Below are positions 15,405 through 20,768 of a stretch of DNA of 20,768 nucleotides, in pieces. The number at the start of each line of letters is the position of its first letter. The stretch's first letter is position 1. The position numbers and the translations under genes were made by a program. The stretch is from an uncultured Lachnospiraceae bacterium (lineage in GTDB: Bacteria; Bacillota; Clostridia; Lachnospirales; Lachnospiraceae). The stretch is taken from positions 1 to 20,768 of the forward strand of contig URPH01000032.1 of assembly GCA_900549665.1 (NCBI GenBank), in the 5' to 3' direction. The notes under the pieces were generated by a model that saw nothing but the letters and a program-made list of their open reading frames with translations, had not been told where the DNA came from and searched no databases.

Positions 15405-15734
15405 ATATTATTTTCGCAGCCGATATGTCTATCTGCTGCACTCTCCTTTTCTTTTGTGTTTTGGTGTTTTTGTGTTTCACCTGTTTTGATTTTCTTATAT
15501 GTTGTTCTATTTTTCCGATATGTATTCCAGTTTTTCGATTGTATTATGGATTTCCGATTGTGTTCTGACTTTTCGATTGTATTCTGATATTCCGTTTGTA
15601 TTCTGATTTTCCGGTTGTATTCTGGGTTTTGATTTATCCTTCTATCCACTCCTAAAGGCAGCAATATATTGCATTGTCCTTCATTTCTAAATAAATTACG
15701 AAATTCGTCTTATTCAGCAAATTTAAATCGCACT
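15405..15734. other. Leader region with palindromes and repeats
   Basis: This gap lies between the MATE stop and the ABC ATPase start. It contains the perfect palindrome GCAATATATTGC (15661-15672), a short palindrome ACGAAATTCGT around 15698-15708, and the 19-bp tandem array listed separately. No good promoter pair was found. An open frame covering most of it reads repetitive N/K/Q/T-rich residues and is not credible. Confidence 0.5.
15489..15624. repeat. Tandem array of a 19-bp unit, about 7 copies
   Basis: Read on the minus strand, units begin CAGAATACAA-CGGAAAAT. Copies lie at 15606-15624, 15587-15605, 15568-15586, 15549-15567 and 15530-15548 (each 19 bp), then two diverged copies of about 20-21 bp down to 15489. 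Divergence increases toward the ATPase gene. The array is transcribed as part of, or lies just upstream of, the ABC operon leader. Confidence 0.75.
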
Positions 15735-17201
15735 TTAATTTTTCAACCGTTTCAAATATACTTTGCTTAAAAACACACAGATCACAAATGATACCACAAA
15801 TGATACCGGCTGTGCTTCCTGTATTCCATCCATCCCTCTGATCCGTGCAAATAAAAGCAACGTTGGAATAAAGACCAGTCCGCTTCTTAGGCTGGAACCG
15901 AAACTTGCCAAAAGCTTCGCTCCCGTACTTTGAAATCCCATTTCAACCATCATGGTAAGCGGCACAAATAACATTCCGATACTCATCAGATGCAAAGCTC
16001 TGATACCCAATGCCACAACATTCGCATCATCTCTTAAAAGCCGAATCAACTGTGGAGCAAATCCATACATCGGTATCATTAAGATCGCAAGTACAATTTC
16101 TTCCAGAACAAGCGCGGTCCAAAATCCTCTTCTGACACGCTCCTTTTTTCCCGCTCCGTAATTAAAGCTGCTGATCGGCTGAAATCCCTGTCCAATTCCG
16201 ATTGCAACCGCCATCGGGAAAAAGCTGATACGTGATACGATACTCATTGCCGCAACCGCTTCATCTCCATAAATACCGGAGCAGCCGTTTAATAACATCG
16301 TCGCCACGCTGTTTAATCCCTGACGCAAAAGACTTGGAAATCCGGTAGCCATAATCTCAAAGAATGTCCCGGCTTTTTTGGAAATATACCGGAATGCGAT
16401 CTTGGTCTCCGTTTTTCCGGATAAAAACATAAACAATAAAATTCCAAAGCTGAAAAGCTGTGAAACTGCCGTTGCAATACCGGCTCCCGCAATACCGAGC
16501 TTCAATCCAAACATCAACACTGCATCCAGCCCGATATTGACCACAGCACCACTCATCATACCAACAGTTCCGAACTTAGCCTTTCCTTCATATCGCAACA
16601 GATTGTTCATGGTAAGACTGGAAGTAAAAAACGGCGCCGCCAGTGCAATGTATGTGATGTAAGTCTTTGCGTATGGCGCAATCGTATCGGTGCTTCCCAG
16701 AATGACCAGAATGGGACGCATAAATACAAATGTCAGAGCAGACATCAATAATCCGATTGAAAAAGATAAAAAGAAGCCGGTTGAGGTATATTCTATTGCC
16801 TCATCCAGTTTTTGTGCTCCAAGCCTCCGGGACATGATACTCCCGGCTCCCTGTCCGCACATAAATGCAACCGCCTGCAAGATTGCCATAAACCCAAAGA
16901 CAACTCCGGTCGCTCCACTCTGACTGGTTCCCAGTGTTCCTACAAATGCGGTATCAACCAGATTGTAGATATTGGTAACCATCATACTGATGATGGTGGG
17001 AATCGCCAGCTTTACTAAAAGCTTTTCAACCGGTTCCGTTGTCATTTTTATAAATTGTTGTTGTTGGTCTTGTTGTTGCTGTTGTTGCTGCTGTTGCTTC
17101 TGTTGTTGCTTCTGTTGTTCCTGGTTTTTGCTCTGTTTCTTCAGACCTTGTTGTTTCTTCTTTTCTTCCAGCCGTTGTCTATTTTGCTGTTGCTCTTCCA
17201 T
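15735..17201 (-). CDS. MATE-family multidrug efflux transporter with Gln-rich N-terminus
   Basis: Residues 53-488 form an ordinary 12-segment MATE transporter (MepA/NorM-like): TEPVEKLLVKLAIPTIISMM, NIYNLVDTAFVGTLG, and in the second half GIGQGFQPISSFNYGA, the family's conserved turn. Such proteins expel cationic drugs or metabolites using Na+ or H+ gradients. Residues 1-52 are unusual: a charged start rich in Q, K and E, then a nearly pure glutamine run interrupted by K and D, placed just before the normal FIKM entry. The ATG at 17199-17201 has GGTG about 8 bases upstream; the internal ATG at 17043-17045 has no ribosome site, so the long form is probably made. A TATAAT hexamer (complement of 17230-17235) lies upstream without a good -35. 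Substrate unknown. Confidence 0.88.
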   Translation of the reverse strand: MEEQQQNRQRLEEKKKQQGLKKQSKNQEQQKQQQKQQQQQQQQQDQQQQFIKMTTEPVEKLLVKLAIPTIISMMVTNIYNLVDTAFVGTLGTSQSGATGVVFGFMAILQAVAFMCGQGAGSIMSRRLGAQKLDEAIEYTSTGFFLSFSIGLLMSALTFVFMRPILVILGSTDTIAPYAKTYITYIALAAPFFTSSLTMNNLLRYEGKAKFGTVGMMSGAVVNIGLDAVLMFGLKLGIAGAGIATAVSQLFSFGILLFMFLSGKTETKIAFRYISKKAGTFFEIMATGFPSLLRQGLNSVATMLLNGCSGIYGDEAVAAMSIVSRISFFPMAVAIGIGQGFQPISSFNYGAGKKERVRRGFWTALVLEEIVLAILMIPMYGFAPQLIRLLRDDANVVALGIRALHLMSIGMLFVPLTMMVEMGFQSTGAKLLASFGSSLRSGLVFIPTLLLFARIRGMDGIQEAQPVSFVVSFVICVFLSKVYLKRLKN

Positions 17202-17814
17202 AATGATTCACCACAAATGTTTACTGCCCATTATATAGTCTATGCATTTCTTTTCCGAATGACAAATATGCAGCAAACATGCATCCCAGCATGCCTTTTT
17301 TCATACCATCCATTTAGTATGCCAATTCTACATATTTCCGGCAATTATTTCATCGACTTTTACCTGTTTCTTTTGTTTTCGGCATGCTTTTTCTCGTTTT
17401 CTTCATTTTAGCATGCCTGCTTCTTCTGCCCCTGGCATACTTTTTCGCGTTTTTCGCATTTTAGCATGCCTGCTTCTTCTGCCCTGGCATGCTTTTTCGC
17501 GTTTTTCGCATTTTAGCATGCCTGTCTCTTCTGCCCTGGCATGCTTTTTCGCGTTTTCTGCATTTTAGCATGCCTGTTTCTTCTGCCCCTGGCATGCTTT
17601 TTCACGTTTTCTGCATTTTAGCATGCCTTTTTCCTAATATTAATAACAAATACCCAGCCATCCAATACCTGCTTCTCTTATTTTCGGCATGTCTTTTTCC
17701 ATTTTCCACACTTTAGCATGTCTATACCTTCTATCCTCGGCATGCTTTTTGCATAAATATCTAATAAAGCATGCCAATTTCCTTTTACGAATACAAAAAT
17801 CCCTATTAATATCC
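17202..17814. other. Long intergenic region dominated by GCATGC palindromes
   Basis: No convincing gene is present. The left part holds the presumed MATE promoter and isolated GCATGC-like sites (17289, 17320); the rest is the array at 17382-17774. T-rich on the plus strand. The short open frames here follow the repeat and have no ribosome sites. Confidence 0.6.
17382..17774. repeat. Ordered GCATGC hairpin array, 52-53 bp period
   Basis: Exact GCATGC occurs at 17382, 17411, 17464, 17487, 17516, 17539, 17568, 17592, 17621, 17740 and 17769, with one-base variants at 17435, 17687 and 17716. Spacing alternates strictly between 29 and 23-24 bases, so the unit is 52-53 bp; four near-identical units fill 17411-17620, and a diverged one and a half units return in the same rhythm at 17687-17774. 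Neighbouring sites form AGCATGCC...GGCATGCT stems of 8 bp, each followed by TTTTT on the plus strand. Confidence 0.85.
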
Positions 17815-18303
17815 CTACAATGCCTTTTCATAACAATAAAAAGGCTGCTCATACATAAAAACTTCCCCAACCTGCTGGAAATTCAGATGACTATATGCCC
17901 GGAGAGCCTTGATATTGTGCTTGTTGACTAAAAAATGGATGCTCTTATATCCACGCTTTTTGATCTCTTCCATTGCAAAGCCAAGCATCTTTTGTGCCAG
18001 TCCCTGATTTTGATAATCCGGACGTACAGCAAGTCTTGCGGCTTCCTTTCCTGGTGCCAGCTCCTTTGACCACTGTGGAAGCTTATCCACATTTTCATCC
18101 TCGTCAATGGATACTGCGGCAATAATTTCTCCGGCATCATTTCTTAAGATAAGCAGAGCTTGATTTGAAAGATCCATATCAATCTCTTTTTCCCCCGGAT
18201 AATGCTCGTCCCATGGGCAGAACTGACGGCCAAGCTGGGCCTTATACAAGCCTAATATTTCCTGTTTATCCTTTTCACATGCCAGTTCATATTTCTCATT
18301 CAT
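17815..18303 (-). CDS. GNAT-family N-acetyltransferase
   Basis: This 162-aa protein covers a single GNAT domain. The acetyl-CoA binding motif A is RLAVRPDYQNQGLAQKML (about 91-108, Q-x-x-G-x-A form), followed by the motif B region KSIHFLVNKHNIKALRAYSHLNFQ (about 119-142). GNAT enzymes move an acetyl group from acetyl-CoA to an amine on a small molecule or protein; nothing here shows the acceptor. AGGAA stands 4-5 bases before the ATG at 18301-18303, and a promoter is predicted 60-90 bases upstream. It is a stand-alone gene at the edge of the chromosomal part, next to the integrated element; its codon use matches the genes to the left, not the element. Confidence 0.88.
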   Translation of the reverse strand: MNEKYELACEKDKQEILGLYKAQLGRQFCPWDEHYPGEKEIDMDLSNQALLILRNDAGEIIAAVSIDEDENVDKLPQWSKELAPGKEAARLAVRPDYQNQGLAQKMLGFAMEEIKKRGYKSIHFLVNKHNIKALRAYSHLNFQQVGEVFMYEQPFYCYEKAL

Positions 18304-18362
18304 AATTCCTGCTTCTCCCTAATCACATAATCTTCATCATTCCGCATTTCTCAAGCATCCTG

Positions 18363-18390
18363 ATTTTATTTTCCTATTGATTTGTATCAA
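18363..18390 (-). promoter_or_regulatory. Predicted promoter of the GNAT gene
   Basis: On the minus strand TTGATA (18385-18390) and TAAAAT (18363-18368) are 16 bases apart, giving a leader of about 50 bases to the GNAT start. Reasonable but not consensus. Confidence 0.35.
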
Positions 18391-18442
18391 GTTTCACGCC
18401 GGCATCATTTACTGATGTGCGATAAAGAAGTAATAGAAGTGT

Positions 18443-18497
18443 AAAAAATTTTGCCGTTCCTATCCGGCACTTGCGCATTGTGTCGGATAGGTCGGGC
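18443..18497 (-). terminator. Rho-independent terminator of the recombinase gene
   Basis: On the minus strand CCTATCCGACAC (18480-18491) pairs with GTGCCGGATAGG (18459-18470) with one mismatch; GCC/GGC extends the stem past an internal loop, and AAAATTTTTT follows. It lies directly after the recombinase stop at 18500-18502. Confidence 0.7.
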
Positions 18498-18499
18498 GG

Positions 18500-20029
18500 T
18501 TATTCGGGCAAGTCCACCTTGCCAACAAAAGAATAATAAATCTCAATGTCCTGTCTGCGGGTCTTGTTCTCGTCATAGCTGCACTCATGCACAACGATTT
18601 TCTCTACAAACTCCCGCAGCAGAGTAGGGGTAAGTTCTTCAAAGCTGGTATGCCGCCGGACAACATTCATAAACTTTTCTGCGTTCACGGTGGCTTCCTG
18701 TGCTTTGGAAAGCTCCGCTTGAATAGCAGCGGCTCTTTCTTTCAGCTCCCGTTGCTCTGCTTCATAGTCTGCCGACAGCTCTGTGAAACGCTCGTCTGAT
18801 ATGCGCCCGGTCACGCTGTCCTCATACAGCCGCTTGAAGATAGCGGATAACTCGGCTATGCGTTTCTCGGAGGCTTCCAGTTCCTTTTTCTTGGCGGCGT
18901 TCCTGCGTTTGCCCCCGTCCTCGTTCTGCTCAATCAAGAGTTTCATAAACCGGGCTTCATGCTTTGCCGCATAGCTGGTCACTTTCCGCAGATTGGAGAG
19001 TACACCAGCGGTCAAGAGGTCGGTGCGGATAAAGTGCGCCGTACAGTCATGGGTGCGTTTCTTGTAGTTGCCGCAGATATAACAGTCCTGCTTGCGCTTG
19101 TCCGTCTGGTATCGCTGCTGATACATCACGCTGCCGCAGTCCGCACAGAACAGTATGCCGGAGAACAAACCCACTTCATCATAGCGGTTTGGGCGTTTGC
19201 GCTGTTTGCGAAGCTCCTGCACCCGTTCCCATGTTTGGGTGTCTATGATAGGCTCGTGGTGGTTCTCGAAAATCACTTGCTTTTCCGGGGGATTTTCTAC
19301 ACTGTGCTTGACTTTGTAAGAAAGTTTTTCTGTCTTGAAATTTACCAGACAGCCTGTGTATTCCCGGTTTTCAAGGATATGCACTACGGTATTGGTCGCC
19401 CACTTGCACTCATAGCCGGGGTGGTAGCGGCGGGTGCTGCCCGTCCTGCGGTATTCAAGCGTTCCCGGCGTGGGGATTTGCTGCTCTGTGAGCATACGGG
19501 CTATCTTGGTCGGACCATTCCCGGCAAGACAGAGGTTGTATATCTGCTTGACTACGGGTGCAGCTTCCTCGTCAATAATGAAATTTTCATCCTCGTCCAT
19601 GAGGTAGCCATACACAGGCTTGCTTGTGATGGGCTTGCCATTCATGCCTTTTGAGCGTTTTACTGCTTTGATTTTCTTGCTCGTATCTCTCACCAGCCAT
19701 TCGTTAAAGATATTCCGCAGCGGGGCAAAGTCATTGTCGCCCTGTGCGCTGTCCACTCCGTCATTGATAGCGATGAAGCGGACACCTTTCTGTGGGAAAA
19801 TCATTTCCGTGTACATTCCCACTTGCAGGTAGTTTCGCCCTAACCTCGACATATCCTTTACGATAACTGTCCCGACTTTTCCGGCTTCAATGTCCGCAAG
19901 CATGGCTTGAAAACCGGGTCTTTGAAATAATGAGGTGTGATAGCGATAGCGGCAAAAAGCTAATAAAATCAATGGTTTTGCGGACAGCGGATAGACAGGG
20001 AATGTGTTAAAAACTGAATACGCACACAA
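18500..20029 (-). pseudogene. Large serine recombinase, N-terminally truncated
   Basis: Homology begins at FQRPGFQAMLADIEAGKVG (about 19927 leftwards), which is normally about residue 65-70 of such enzymes. The segment with the catalytic serine (Y-x-R-L-S) is missing; upstream codons to 20029 read unrelated residues (CAYSVFNTFPVYPLSAK) from a TTG with no ribosome site, and the other frames do not hold the lost part. The rest is intact: KDMSRLGRNYLQVG with the active-site arginines, the recombinase domain (KPVYGYLMDEDENF onward), a zinc ribbon (CADC...CYICGNYKKRTHDC), a long coiled coil (about 350-440) and a DUF4368-type C-terminus ending at 18500. Full-length members integrate and excise conjugative elements. 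Without the serine it should be inactive, so the element is probably stuck unless helped in trans or the 5' part was moved by a rearrangement. Confidence 0.8.
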
Positions 20030-20077
20030 ACGGCGTTACCTTAACCCCTTTGGGGGAGAAAGTAACGCCGTTTTTTT
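20028..20077 (+). terminator. Strong stem with T-run, terminator or leader attenuator
   Basis: AAACGGCGTTAC (20028-20039) pairs exactly with GTAACGCCGTTT (20062-20073), continuing into a run of T on the plus strand; CCCC/GGGG makes an inner hairpin. No plus-strand gene ends just before it, so it may be a transcription-attenuating leader of the Cys-rich gene, or the terminator of a gene lost by the rearrangement at about 19927. Confidence 0.7.
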
Positions 20078-20106
20078 ATGCCCGCAGGAAAGGAGGTGCA
20101 GCCGGA

Positions 20107-20325
20107 ATGTATTTCACAAAGGGCAAGCAGCGGGCGTTTGAATTGCTCATGCAGCAGAAGCCGGGATTTGACCGCTATCAATCCGGTTGTGCCGGAGATG
20201 ATGAAGATTGCGGCACTTGCCGTTTCTACCGCCCCGGGTGGAAATATGAGTTTTGCGTTTTCAAAGAGTGTCCCTATTGCCCCGGCAAAAGGACGCGGAA
20301 AACGCACGCCAGCATGGACAAATAG
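20107..20325 (+). CDS. Small Cys-rich protein of the conjugative element, 72 aa
   Basis: The start is the ATG at 20107-20109, with AAGGAGGTG 7 bases upstream, one of the strongest sites in the window; a longer in-frame start at 20050 overlaps the stem-loop and has no site. The protein has six cysteines (28, 35, 38, 50, 55, 58) including C-G-T-C and C-P-Y-C pairs, so it is probably a small zinc-binding protein. It begins MYFTKGKQRAFELLMQ and has no membrane segment. Similar short Cys-rich frames stand at the same end of Tn1549-like elements, just before the RepA-like gene, as here. Function is unknown. Confidence 0.75.
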   Translation: MYFTKGKQRAFELLMQQKPGFDRYQSGCAGDDEDCGTCRFYRPGWKYEFCVFKECPYCPGKRTRKTHASMDK

Positions 20326-20453
20326 ACGGGCAAAAGCCCTTGTGCCATGCGGCTTTGCAGACGCGAAAACGGCAAAGGGCATATTGCAATACCAAAACAG
20401 CCGAAAACGGCTTTCTAATTGTCCACGCATACCAAGAGAGGAAGTGAGGAAAT

Positions 20454-20768
20454 ATGGCAGTTTTCAGAGTGGAGCGAAATACGGGATATACCGTTATGAG
20501 CAACCACCACTTGCGAAACAAGGAATTGTCCTTAAAGGCAAAGGGCTTGTTGTCGCAAATGCTCTCACTTCCCGAAGATTGGGACTACACCCTTGCAGGA
20601 CTGTCCCTTATCAACCGGGAAAGTATCGACGCTATCCGCACCGCTGTATGGGAGCTTGAAAAAGCCGGATATATCACAAGGCGGCAGGGGCGCGACGATA
20701 AGGGCAAAATGACCGCTATCGAGTACACCATTTATGAGCAACCGCAGCCACCCGCCGCAGCTTCGCCG
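20454..20768 (+). CDS. RepA-like DNA-binding protein of Tn1549-like element (5' part)
   Basis: The frame is open from the ATG at 20454-20456 (GAGG 6-9 bases upstream) to the window edge, 105 codons. It begins MAVFRVERNTGYTVMSNHHL, followed by RNKELSLKAKGLLSQMLSLP and a helix-turn-helix-type segment (TLAGLSLINRESIDAIRTAV, WELEKAGYITRRQG). This is the N-terminal winged-helix domain of the replication-initiator-like (RepA N-terminal/DUF6017-type) proteins found at the left end of Tn1549-like elements, where they are thought to help replicate or maintain the excised circle. The C-terminal part lies outside the window. It is 128 bases after the Cys-rich gene and probably co-transcribed. Confidence 0.85.
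   Translation, partial: MAVFRVERNTGYTVMSNHHLRNKELSLKAKGLLSQMLSLPEDWDYTLAGLSLINRESIDAIRTAVWELEKAGYITRRQGRDDKGKMTAIEYTIYEQPQPPAAASP

Larger units (their letters stand above)
18443..20768. mobile_element. End of a Tn1549-like integrative conjugative element (partial)
   Basis: From about 18443 the base composition rises visibly in GC and codon use changes to GC-ending codons. The segment holds a large serine recombinase reading outward toward the chromosome, then plus-strand genes typical of one end of Tn1549-like elements: a Cys-rich small protein and a RepA-like initiator. The element continues past the window edge, so its right end and its conjugation genes are not visible. The left boundary and attachment site should lie between the GNAT start (18303) and the terminator at 18443, but no repeat proving it can be seen from one end. 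Confidence 0.65.

Noticed and set aside
15392..15664. 90-residue open frame upstream of the ABC ATPase
   Set aside because: It starts at a TTG without a ribosome site, its residues simply follow the 19-bp DNA repeat, and it overlaps the ATPase start.
17043..17045. Internal ATG as the true start of the MATE gene, making the Gln tail non-coding
   Set aside because: It has no ribosome site, while the upstream ATG does, and the 52 upstream codons are free of stops and keep the usual FIKM lead-in.
17382..17774. CRISPR-like look of a regularly spaced repeat array
   Set aside because: The sequence between the palindromes is itself repeated, so there are no unique spacers, and no cas genes are near.
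18959..19654. 231-residue open frame opposite the recombinase
   Set aside because: It is antisense to conserved recombinase and zinc-ribbon codons and shows no family features.
20399..20420. Small hairpin AGCCG-AAAA-CGGCT followed by TTCTAATT between the two element genes
   Set aside because: The stem has only five pairs and the T-run is broken, too weak to call a terminator.
20078..20659. 193-residue plus-strand frame overlapping the Cys-rich and RepA-like genes
   Set aside because: The overlapping frames start behind strong ribosome sites and encode recognisable proteins; this one does not.

Overview
This looks like a chromosomal window from a low-to-mid GC gut Clostridia (Firmicutes), most likely a member of the Lachnospiraceae. 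Reasons: AT-rich intergenic DNA, strong AGGAGG-type ribosome binding sites, an ECF-type vitamin transporter S component beside a DUF4430 lipoprotein, and at the right end a GC-richer Tn1549-like conjugative element of the kind common in this family. No tRNA, rRNA or CRISPR array was seen. Identifications rest on reading motifs by eye; no database search was run.

Layout. 1-1228: the 5' part of a DUF4160-like reading frame running off the left edge (minus), behind a consensus promoter whose spacer is a perfect 20-bp palindrome; an unrecognised 218-aa protein (227-883, minus) bracketed by copies of a 16-bp inverted repeat; then a gene-poor stretch with hairpin repeats. 1229-2310 (plus): a DUF4430 lipoprotein and an ECF S component, probably a vitamin or cofactor uptake pair. 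2311-3102 (minus): an AlkD-family DNA alkylation repair protein.

3134-12598 (minus) is the centrepiece: seven genes read leftwards that look like one operon for a c-di-GMP-controlled, O-acetylated exopolysaccharide. In transcription order: a membrane protein with a pilin-like outer domain, a VTC-domain protein, a DUF4956 membrane protein, a CotH-kinase protein, an MBOAT O-acyltransferase, a DHHW/AlgJ-like acetyltransferase partner, and a cellulose-synthase-like GT2 with a PilZ domain. The GT2 would make and extrude the chain, MBOAT plus DHHW would acetylate it outside the membrane, and the CotH/VTC/DUF4956 trio would add a phosphate-linked step of unknown nature. No BcsB-like subunit or endoglucanase is seen in the window. 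A ~160-bp structured inverted-repeat element sits inside the operon.

12782-15404 (minus): a translationally coupled ABC-2 exporter (ATPase plus two permeases), preceded by a 19-bp tandem repeat array. 15735-17201 (minus): a MATE transporter with a 50-residue glutamine-rich N-terminal tail. 17202-17814: an ordered array of GCATGC palindromes. 17815-18303 (minus): a GNAT acetyltransferase. From about 18443 to the right edge: a conjugative-element end with a serine recombinase that lacks its catalytic-serine segment (minus), then the start of a plus-strand Tn1549-like module (Cys-rich small protein, RepA-like DNA-binding protein cut by the window edge).
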